Assembly (NCBI GenBank): GCA_014529385.2
Contig: CM043959.1
Span: 87,240,529 to 87,304,528, forward strand
Direction of reading: 5' to 3'
Origin: Adiantum capillus-veneris
Lineage: Eukaryota > Streptophyta > Polypodiopsida > Polypodiales > Pteridaceae
DNA: 64,000 nt
Part shown: positions 54,955 through 64,000 of the stretch, one piece after another
Position numbering within the stretch: the first letter of the stretch is position 1
How the letters are laid out: each line of letters opens with the position of its first letter
Translations under genes and position numbers: made by a program
Notes under the pieces: generated by a model
Database searches by the model: none
What the model saw: only the letters and a program-made list of their open reading frames with translations
Told to the model about the DNA's origin: nothing

Positions 54955-56569
54955 TGTAATGGAATTTGCCTATTCAATTTGAGAATAGCGGAATTTAATG
55001 AGAGTACTTTCAAGAAATGATTTTGTGAGCATAGCGGGTAGACATAATTGAAGATAGCAACATAATCATAGCAATTAGTTAACTTGGCATAGACAATACT
55101 TTTGCAAGAGAGAGAATTTAGAGAACATGACAACAATTGAGGACCGGATTTATGTGGAGCCGGTCCCCCCTCCAATAGGCACTTGTATTATGATTTCTCC
55201 CATAAAGAGAGACTTGTTACAATACAATCTTTGTGTTCCTTGTGACCTAGGTGATGCCATGAAGATGGAAGGCTTCATGCACCACAAACATAACATAAAC
55301 TTGAAGAAAGCTTTAACTATCCCAAGCCTCAGTCCCAAGACCTCAAACACCTTCGAAGGTGGAGAGAGCTAGCAGGGAATGAGGGTAGGGAAGAGGAAGA
55401 AGAAACATTTCGTAGGAGAAAGAATTAGTTCCTCACTTATCATACTCTTGTTGCTAGCATACATAATAGCATAGTAATGAAGAAGAAGGAGATGGCAAGC
55501 TTAAGCATTGAAGCATGGCTCTTGGTTGGATTTGCACTCCATAGCCAAGAGTGTTGGTGTAGGCTCTCAACCTCTACTTGCTTGGAGAGGGAGCTCTTGC
55601 ACTTTGCATAGCACACAATGAGAGTGATTGTGAGTGTGTGTGGGTGAGTATACCCCCTAGGCACCCCCCTAGCTTGCTTGGGTCGACCCCCCCTTGTAGC
55701 TCATGCCTGAAGCTCATTGGACCCCTCCAGGCCTAGCCAATCACAAGCAGGAGCCATTACAAGCAACATGGGTAGCCTTGGGACAAGTGTCCCCCTTTCC
55801 CCTTTGAGAGAGAGGACTTGATAAATGCTAAACAATTAGATAATTCATGTAATTTATCATTGGACCCCTTTGAAGCTTAGCCAATAGGCTTCAAGCAACA
55901 CATGAAGGTAACATGGGTAGGGGCCTGACATGTGTCCTTGCTGCCTCTTCAAGTCGGGGCTTCCCTTATGTGTGTGAGTGGGTGTTCTCTCTCTAGCTCC
56001 TAGGAAAAGGGCTCGCCCCCCCTCTTGTAGGATTGATTTTGACTTTAGGTGATCAAGCACCTTACTCATCAAGCATGACAAAGCACTTGAACTAGGGGGT
56101 GTTCCCACAAGCATCTCAGGCAAGCTTCTCAAGGCACCTCAAGTACCTTAATCATGCAGCAAGTCAAGCACCTCAAGCATGGAGCCAGTCAAGCATCTTA
56201 ATCAAGCACCTCAAGCATGAAAAACACCTCAAGCATGACAAGCACCTCAAGCAGGACAAGCACCTCGAGCTTGGGCCGGGTTCCCACCTCAAGCTCAGCC
56301 TTAGCTTACTTAAGGTCAAAAGGACTTTTACACATATTTATTGGAGGTCTTCAATGAAGCTAACCCTAAGGTCTTATGCTCCATTGGTTAGCCTTGCTCT
56401 TTGATAGACCATCTCCCTTTTGGGCCCCTTTACATTGGCCCCGTGTTGAGATAGATCTAAAAGCACATACCTATATCTTAACACTTGTTCCCGTTTATTC
56501 TCCCACATTAAGTGATCAATTTAATATGAGAAAATCATTTGGGTTAGTTAGATATTAGATTTTATGACA
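54955..56569 (-). repeat. 5' LTR of D2, second copy of family D
   Basis: On the minus strand it starts TGTCATAAAATC and ends CCATTACA, 1615 bp. Much of its length matches the solo LTR at 20021-21610 in inverted orientation, for example aatgattttctcatattaaa at the start and the gaccggat/gagccggtcccccc region. The PBS follows, so this is a 5' LTR; the 3' LTR and almost all internal sequence are missing. It abuts the A-family gag fragment at 56570. Confidence 0.85.
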
Positions 56570-56584
56570 CTATAGAGTATAACA

Positions 56585-57696
56585 TAAAGTTATTTATTTA
56601 GCAGTCCCTCTAGAAACAAAGATACAAGTCGTTCCTCTGCAGGTATCTCTAGCCCTGCTCATCTGGCAATGTATTGTTTCATTCGAGTTGCACAATCCCT
56701 AACAGACCCACCATGTTTCTGTTTAAAGCTGTAGATTTGAGCTACCGTATTATGTTTGATCCCCGTTTTGGAACAATCACTACAAATCCTTGAGCTAATG
56801 TGTTCAAGTCCATTATTGACCTTGGTGGAATGTTTTGGAACCATGTCAATGCTTTTCCTTCTAATGTCATTCCAAACCCCTCGAATTAAGTATGAAAATC
56901 GAATATACGTTTTGCTCTTATCACTTGCTTAAAGGTTGCTTAGTGGTCGTATAGATCCCCTGATCCATTGTATTTTCTGACCCATTTCTGAAAATCAGCT
57001 AGTCTGACACATCTGTTTGGTTCAACTCCCGGTCTCCTTGCAGTTGGTTTTGTTCCGAATCCTTCAAACAAGTCTGTTGGAAATAGTGACTCATGTAGCC
57101 CTGGACTGGCCTTAGTGTCACCCGGTTTTCTATGTGATGAGGTGGTTTTTAGTTTCTTAACATTACTCTCAGATGATCTCTCATGGTGTTCATCTCTTGG
57201 AATTGTTTCTGGTCCTTGTCCCAATATCCGATCCCTTATGGAATACCCTTGGTATTTGGTTTGTTCTACCTCCTCAGGAGTCATCATAACAAAGTTGTTG
57301 TTATAACAATCCCAAAACAAGTAGGTTGGTAGGTATGCTGATCCCTTATCTTTGATCTTGAAGATATGGATAATCTTCATGGCCTTCAGTTGTCCTGATT
57401 TGGCATGCGAAGTCCACAGAAGATCTTTTATGTTTCTATCCTCCCAACAATAGACTCCGATCCTAGGATTATCCGTACTAAGCCATTTCAAAAGCTTCAA
57501 ATCTACTTGATCGTATCCTTCCAATTCTAAAGTTAGCGGTTCATCTTTTGCTAACATATCTGGGATTATGGTGTTTACTTCTAACCCCCATTTGTCTATC
57601 ACATCAGGGTTTTTGATTTGTACATACTGAGTTTCGTTTCTGACCATGTACATTTTTCCTTGTTTGTTTGCTCCAATCTCTTCTTCGAACTCAATA
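56585..57696 (-). pseudogene. gag: A-family gag fragment
   Basis: The minus strand is open from 57696 to 56940 and starts within the N-terminal gag domain (IEFEEEIGANKQGKMYM). It includes KLLKWLSTDNPRIGVYCWED, MTPEEVEQTKYQGYSIRDRI and KWVRKYNGSGDLYDH. After a stop it continues through the gag core (EGFGMTLEGKALTWFQNIPP) and HNTVAQIYSFKQKHGGS with several breaks. It aligns with 2700-3800 of element A and is less decayed, so it shows where element A has frameshifted. The upstream end is fused to copia G at about 57696; the downstream end is cut by D2. Confidence 0.85.
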
Positions 57697-60600
57697 CTAT
57701 GAACGCCATGATACTGCTCCACCAGCCAATGTAAAGACATACCCTGACGTAGACCTTCGGTTGTCTAAGTCACCTGCATAATCTGAGTCTGTACCCTTTA
57801 CACTTAGCTCCTGACTCCCATAGCATATACGTATACTCTTTGTAGCTTTCAGGTATCTCAATATTCCTTTCACTGCCTCCCAATGTTTCTTGCCTGGGTT
57901 TGACATGTATCAACTTACTACTCCCACTGCAAATGCAATGTCTGGGCGAGTAGCAATCATTGCATACATCAAACTACCCACTGCAGACGCATATGGAAAC
58001 ATATCCATTTCAGTCTGTTCTTCCTCAAACACAGGACAATCTTGTTTGCTAAGTTTCACATATGGTGGCAATGAAACACTCGGTGCCTTTCCCTTCTCCA
58101 TATTGAAACGTTGCAAAACCTTGTCAATATACTCTGTTTGAGATAACCAAATCAACTTCTTTGATCTGTCTCTCTCAATGCGCATACCAAGTATATGACT
58201 TGCCTCACCCATGTCTTTTATGTCAAACGATTTTGCCATCTTTGACTTTAAAGCTGAAATTTCTTCCAAGTGCTTGCCAGCAATCAACATGTCATCCACG
58301 TACAAAATAAGGATCAGCCAACTACAATCCTTAGCCTTCTTTGTATATAGACAGTGATCGAACTCACTACGTTTGTAGCCTTGAGAAAGCATAAACTTGT
58401 GGAATTTATGATACCATGCCCTCGGTGATCGTTTTAAGCCATAAAGACTCTTTAACAACTGGCATACCCAATCTTCCTTGCCTTTCTCAACAAACCCTTC
58501 TGGCTGCTGCATGTAAATTTCCACATCTAAATCACCATGCAAGAACGCTGTCTTGACATCCATTTGGTGCAACACCAAATCTAATATGGCAACCAATGCA
58601 AGAAAGCATCTCAATGTAGTCATCTTGACCACCGGAGAGAAGACTTCATCAAAGTCAATGCCTTGTTCTTGCTTAAAGCCCTTGGCAACAAGCCTTGCTT
58701 TGTACTTTTGTTGACTATCATGAGCGGTGATCTTATACCTGTAAACCCATTTACAGGGTAGAGCCTTTTTGCCCCGTGGTAATTTAACTAGCTTCCATGT
58801 CTGGTTTTTATGCAGAGTTGTCATCTCTGACTGCATGGCCAATTGTCAATTCCCGGAGTCCTTCATTTGCATTGCTTCCTTGTAACATGAAGGCTCATTG
58901 CAATCAGTCAACTTGACATAATTCATGGATGGAAAAAACCTATCAGGAGGTCGCGTGACACGTCCAGATGTACGCACAGTAGGTGGCTCAGGCTCAGCCA
59001 CAACCTGTGGTTCCACTCTATCATGTCCTTGCTCCTCTTGAGCCCTGACATTTTGTCTTGCACGTGCAGGTCCATCTTCTTGGAAGACAACTCTTCTAAT
59101 GTCCTCAACCCTCTCTGGTTTAGAATGATATTTGGATTCATGAAAGTGAACATCATTGCTGCGGACAACCTTTCTGGATTCGGGATCCCAAAGACTGTAC
59201 CCCATCTCACCAGAATTACCATAGCCTAGAAAGATGCACTTTCTACTCTTTGGCTCAAGTTTGTTCCTAAATTCCTTTGGAACGTGAGTATATGCCTCAC
59301 AGCCAAAGACTCTAAGATGCTTGCATGAGGGCATTTTGCCTGACCATACCATCTCTGGCACTGAATCCTTCTGCAAAACCTTGCTAGGAGATCTATTTAC
59401 AAGATGAACAGCTGTTGATACAGCTTCAGCCCAAAACCCATTTGGCATGTGTGCATTAGACAACATACTTCTGACCTTCTCTTGTATGGTCCTATTCATC
59501 CTCTCAGCAACACCATTTTGAGGAGGATTGTAAGGAGCAGTAACTTCACGTTTTATACCTTTTGACTCACAAAAGTCCTGAAAGGCCTTTGAAACATACT
59601 CTCCACCATTGTCAGTGCGTAAGCATTTAAGCTTCTTGCCACTCTGATTCTCCACAAGTGTCACAAACATTTTGAAAACACTAAACGCTTCATCCTTGTG
59701 CTTGAGAAAGTAAACCCATACTTTCCTCGAGTAATCATCTATAAATGTCATAAAGTAAGAAGCTCCCCCTAGAGATAGGTTAGGCATAGGTCCACACAAA
59801 TCACTATGAACAAGTGCCAACTGTGTATCTCTTCTACTGCTTCTATGCTTATGTGGCTACTGTGTTTGCTTACCATACAGACAATGTTCACAGAATTCAA
59901 AATCATTAAATGAAAAGCCAGGCAAATAACCAGAACGAGACAAGATTTCCATTCCCTTTTTGGACATATGTCCTAACCGGCTATGCCACAAAGAAACGTT
60001 CAGCTGCTCGGTTACATTGATTACATTTTTAGAGACATTTGATACATAAATCATGTAAAGTCCTCCAGACTTTACTCCATGTGCTACTGTCATAGAACCC
60101 TTGGATATCTTCCACATGTTCTGTCCAAAAGTGGTGACGTAGCCAGCATCATCAAGTAAACCTGTGCTGATCAAGCTCTTTGTAATTGCGGGAACATGTT
60201 CCACATTCTTCAGCGTGAAAGAAGAGCCATTCTGAAACTTCAATTGAACATCTCCAACACCTAAGATCTCACATGTCTGCCCATTGCCTAGCCGAACATG
60301 ATCTTTAGTTGTCACATAAGAAGTAAACCACTCCTTGTTTGGAGACACATGAAGTGATGCTCCTGAGTCTATAATCCAGTCACTCAATGCATTTCCATCA
60401 GATGCTGTAAGAAGAGCTTAGTCCATTGTATTCTTCAAGAAGTAGATGTCTCCTGACACTAGACTGTCATCCTCTGCAACAGTGTTTGTCACATTTATTT
60501 CTTGAATCTTCACTGAGGACTTGTTCTTCTCACCATGGTCTTCATCTTTCTCTTTGCCTTTTTCTGCTTTCCATTCTCTGCAGTCTCTTTTCATGTGACC

Positions 60601-61323
60601 CTTCTTGCCACAATGGTAGCATTCTATGTCACTCTTGCCTTTAGCACTGTGGGACTTGCTACGAGACTGATTCCTCTTTCCACCTTTGTACTTTTCTCTG
60701 GTCCTTCCCCTGACAACTAAGGTTGTTCCTTTGCCTTTGTCCATTGTCTTTCTATTGGTTTCTTCAGTAAGCAGACTTCCTTCTACACCTGCTATGTTCA
60801 AACCATCTGGAGGTGCAGAATTACTCAAAGCTGTGCGAAAAGTGTCCCAACTTTCTGGCAATGTGATCAACAGGAACATAGCTCTAACAGGTTCATCAAA
60901 CTTGACACCTTGAGCTGACAACTGACTATAGATTGTGTTGAATTCATTCAGATGATTGGACATAGGTGTCCCTTCTTTCATCTTCAAGTCAACAAGCTTC
61001 TTAAGCCAGTATACCTGTGAAGCTGCACTCTGCTTCTCATAAAGATCACTCAGCTTTAACCATGCTTGATAAGCCGACATTTCGTCTGCTACATTGAAGT
61101 AAACGCTTTCTACCAAAGTCAGCATAATGATAGAAAGTGCCAATTCATCCATTTCGCTCCATTCATCTTCGTCCATATCTTCTGGTTTTATCCCCTTGAG
61201 CTTTATAGGTTTTATTTGCTTCTTTTGTACCAACACGTGCCAAATCTTCTTCTTCCACAATGGGAAATTGCTTCCATCCAGCTTCTTGATATTGTAAAGA
61301 GAAGTGTCCTGTGATCTAGCCAT
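57697..61323 (-). pseudogene. gag-pol: gag-pol polyprotein of copia element G, truncated
   Basis: ATG 61323 begins MARSQDTSLYNIKKLDGSNF. The gag core includes WKKKIWHVLVQKKQI. The zinc knuckle CYHCGKKGHMKRDC is encoded at 60580-60621. Protease: WIIDSGASLHVS with D-S-G at 60361-60369. Integrase: LWHSRLGHMSKKGM, CEHCLYGKQ, LVHSDLCGPM, FIDDYSRKVWVY and LRTDNGGEY. RT: KWVYRYKITAHDSQQKYKAR, TAFLHGDLDVEIYMQQPEGF, LYGLKRSPRAWYHK and YVDD at 58291-58302. RNase H begins at TDSDYAGDLDNRRSTSGYVF and stops within the domain. Premature stops, all in frame: TAA 60418-60420, TAG 59857-59859, TGA 58846-58848 and TGA 57910-57912. No frameshift was detected, so the copy decayed mainly by point mutation before or after truncation. 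Confidence 0.93.
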
Positions 61324-62396
61324 AGCTACGCTTCACAGTAGTTTACTTTTCTGGGAAAAATTCGGCAGAGTTTCCCCTCTAAACTGACCTCTGAACCAAT
61401 ATCAACCTGTCAAATGAACCAAGAAAGCCTCAGATTCTGTAGAAATTTTGGTAGAGTCTCCTTTGTAAAATGGCTCTGGTGTACTAAAAAACAGACCAAA
61501 AAACAGCTCAAAAAACACTGTCTCTCTGACACTGTAAGCTGCGGGTAAACCTGTCCTGCACCTATACTGTCTCTCACTGTCCTGTAAGCATAGACTGCGA
61601 CAATGCCTCAACGGCAGTAAAGCAAAGATGCAATCCCAATTGTCTAACTCACAGTCAATACATCCTAGCTGCCTATCTAAGGGTGCTCGAGGGATCGCTC
61701 CAAGACCTGTATCACCGAAAGGATCTCAACATTCGAGAATCCCCCAGCTCAATAAAACCTCACTCGACCCTCAACAAAGGCTGCAGTAAATCTGACAGTA
61801 CATAGACTTCCCACAAAGTCATACATCCACAAATTTCCCACTGTATGCTGTAACCGCTGCGGCGGTTGTTTGCTGCGTGACTCACAGCCAGCAAACCCTC
61901 AACAGACATACATCATCTCTGACAATACATCCCATGTGGAAGTACCTGCAATGTCAGGATGAAATCTGGAATATCAAGCAGCAAACACAAGCTACCTAAT
62001 GAACTAGTGGATGTCGCCTACAGTCTGTGTGTAGATGCGCCCGTGTCGTATGTGACACGCCTCCAAGAACTGTGAGCCGTCCTTCGATGTGTAGACAGCC
62101 ACGAATCAACACTCTGGGAGTGTCGATATCCTCAGCACCTACAGTCGTAGGCCAAAAACCCCAAATTTGCAGAGTCGGATCTGCACCCGTCGAGACCACG
62201 TAGTCGAAAATGGCATGCGCAGACCTTTGTCGAAGTCGAACGGTGGCCGAGATGACCTCAGAATGAAATTCTGACAACACCAAGGCCTTCGGGCTCTCCC
62301 ACGAGATTTGGGGCCGTGTCTTCGCCTGTCGAATTTCACTCCAATCTGAGTTGGTGACTCTAGCCTCTTGCAGTGCTGCCCCGAGCCTCGATCTGA
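61324..62396 (-). other. Leader of copia element G
   Basis: About 1.07 kb between PBS and gag, long for a copia leader. It carries, at 61705-61763, the 60-bp block also found in the leader of gypsy-like element C. A minus-strand open stretch at 61996-62505 overlaps LTR and leader and has no domain. Confidence 0.65.
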
Positions 62397-62408
62397 GCTC
62401 TGATACCA
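62397..62408 (-). promoter_or_regulatory. Primer-binding site of element G
   Basis: Minus-strand TGGTATCAGAGC is a perfect initiator tRNA-Met site, two bases from the LTR. Confidence 0.93.
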
Positions 62409-62410
62409 GT

Positions 62411-62602
62411 TGAAGGAGTACGAGCGGAAGTGTGACGCGAGAGAGAGTGCGAGGAGAAGAGCACGACGATATGGTGAACTCGCTGTACTGTAATGTGTAG
62501 AGCATAGTGAGTTCTTATTAGGTTTTTACAAAAGAATATGTGTACATACCTGGCGGCCCGCCCACTTACCTGGGCGACAACATTGGGCTTTATACCCCAA
62601 CA
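62411..62602 (-). repeat. 5' LTR of element G
   Basis: The 192-bp LTR starts TGTTGGGGTATAAAGCCC and ends CGTACTCCTTCA on the minus strand. A TATA-like ggtataaag is at 62588-62596, unusually close to the LTR edge. The boundary is inferred from TG...CA ends and the PBS, since no second LTR is available for comparison. Confidence 0.78.
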
Positions 62603-64000
62603 GTCTCCTCTCCCCTCCTACATGCTCAACCCCCAGCTCACGGCCCTAGCTACAATAGCCAGATACCCTTCAACTGATCCTCATGGCCTTGCTTTCACTC
62701 ATGGCCAGCTCATTGACAGCTTTGCACCCATGGAAAACATCGACCTGGTATCCACTCCGTGCGCTACCAAACGGCTTCTTTTTTTTATGTGCTCTTGGCA
62801 CTTCTCCTCTTGTGTATAGCCCTCTGCAAACGACCATCTCCACCCTCTTCTATTGTGCACGTGGTCGTGCTCACAACCGGCCTCCCCTTGCTCCTCTCTA
62901 GCCACTAGCACTATCGCTAGTGGCCCCCCACCTTATCACAGCTCGTCGCCATGCAACTCCTATCCTTCTTTCCACCTATAGCGCAGTTCTCCCCACTCCA
63001 GCATGTGGCCTTCCACATCCCCTAACTTGATTGTAGTAGCGCCATGCTGCCATGCAAAGGTGCTCAATTTTCTTGTTAACTCCAGCATTAGATTTTTTTG
63101 TTTAAAAGATCCTTCTTAGCCTCGTTTCACACCTAATTGACTGCGGACTAAGCTCCCATGTCCCAACTCTGCGTATGAAACTCCAGCTTTTGGTCTCCAC
63201 TTCCCTGACTAAAAACCCATGCAAACTTCACATTAATTTTCAGTCAAAAACTCCAAGCGAAGCGTCACATGGCCGAGGCTAAGTGGAAGAGGATTTGCAT
63301 AGGCGAGCATGGCCAGCATAGCTAAACCCCCTCCTTTGCTCCTTGATACCCACAGCAACATAAAATAGCTCTATTTCATTGCCGAGTCTTACGTTCATCC
63401 ATGAACATAGACTGCTTCAGAAAAAATACATCTTGGATGATAAGATCTCCACCGAGAATAGCATGATTGGCCAAACTGCCTTGATTGCCAACAATCTTGA
63501 GTTGTATCTGCATAACATGACACGGTTTTCAATTTTGAGCTTCCCAATAAACCGAGCTTGGAGACCACGCTTCACCTGCTAAATATCGCATTTGACATAC
63601 CCATTCAGACGGTACATGTTGTGCCTTGCATCAAGCGCTCTGCCATAGCCATGCTAGCCTTCATATACCAGCATCCAGCGTGTCCATGGGTCGACCAGAT
63701 TTGGCTGCACCAACGTTTTTTTCAAATGATCCGGAGGTCTATACGCACCCATGCCCCACATTTTATTTCAAAGAAATGGAGCCAACGATGATGCTCGCGA
63801 GGAAGGGAAATGATGAGATTTATGTGGTTGTACAACTGACAAAAATACATATGTGGATATTGTGAACAAATGTAAACTTCTTTGAGCATCGCGAAAGAAG
63901 TCCAAAGAATTGGCCGCACCAACAATTCTTAATGATGGCATATATCCCAAGGGCCAAAAGGCATAGCGCTACGTGCCACAAGGATCCGTCGAGAAAGTTT
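62603..64000. other. Unassigned sequence at the right edge
   Basis: No gene supported. The plus strand is C/T-rich to about 63050. Open stretches of 60-90 codons exist on both strands (for example 62538-62819, 63558-63791) without recognisable motifs. A decayed gene or LINE piece on the minus strand at 63380-63950 cannot be excluded. Confidence 0.35.

Larger units (their letters stand above)
57697..62602 (-). mobile_element. Element G: 3'-truncated Ty1/copia element
   Basis: Read on the minus strand: 192-bp 5' LTR (62602-62411), PBS, leader of about 1.1 kb, gag, protease, integrase, RT, and the first part of RNase H, ending abruptly at AGGAVSWRS. The last quarter of RNase H, PPT and 3' LTR are missing and replaced by an A-family gag fragment. 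Four in-frame stops interrupt one otherwise continuous frame. The polyprotein is of the Tork/TNT1-like plant type by its motifs. Confidence 0.92.

Noticed and set aside
61996..62505. 169-codon minus-strand ORF overlapping LTR and PBS of element G
   Set aside because: It crosses the LTR/PBS boundary and has no domain. It is untranslated leader that happens to be open.
63379..63950. Possible host gene or LINE at the right edge
   Set aside because: Open stretches on both strands are short and mutually overlapping, and I could not identify any conserved motif.

Overview
The window is plant nuclear DNA from a repeat-rich, gene-poor region of what is probably a large genome. Nearly everything recognisable is LTR retrotransposon: Ty3/gypsy and Ty1/copia polyproteins of plant type, primer-binding sites resembling plant tRNA-Asp (gypsy-like) and initiator tRNA-Met (copia), and nested insertions with target-site duplications. 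I found no convincing host gene, rRNA or tRNA gene. The species cannot be named from the sequence alone. All coding regions are broken to some degree.

Layout. (1) 1-25644, + strand: element A, an old, giant Ty3/gypsy-type element. Its order is 5' LTR (cut by the window edge), PBS, leader with palindromes, gag, protease, RT, RNase H, integrase, a second protease-like domain with W-x-P-K motifs, a second palindrome array, a long extra ORF (ORF3), polypurine tract and 3' LTR. Element C (17150-24437), a gag-protease-only gypsy element, sits inside ORF3. A solo LTR of copia family D (20021-21610) sits inside the gag of C, giving three layers. A LINE fragment interrupts the RT of A. (2) 27620-32833, - strand: A2, the 3' part of a second A-family element (LTR, PPT, ORF3, palindromes, integrase scrap). 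(3) 35904-52436, - strand: element E, a second gag-protease-only gypsy element with both LTRs. Its leader carries a different palindrome array, which was hit by a nearly intact copia element F (44617-49784, + strand). (4) 52437-54440: tandem repeats, including the DNA into which E inserted, and long poly-C and CT tracts. (5) 54440-62602, - strand: 5' LTR and PBS of a second D copy (D2), then an A-family gag fragment fused to the truncated end of copia element G, whose 5' LTR is at 62411-62602. (6) 25645-27619, 32834-35903 and 62603-64000 hold no gene I can support.

The most unusual signal is a pair of unrelated 22-bp palindromes, each with a CG-rich centre. They recur at quantised spacings (about 125, 145-160 and 283-296 bp) in untranslated leaders of these gypsy-type elements. 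In A one array precedes gag and another precedes ORF3; A2 repeats the ORF3 arrangement; E has a different palindrome of the same length before gag. With F removed, the E array also shows 283-292 bp spacings. Together with ORF3, the second aspartic-protease-like domain and a doubled integrase zinc-binding module, this suggests an under-described lineage of giant plant Ty3/gypsy elements plus shortened, non-autonomous relatives.
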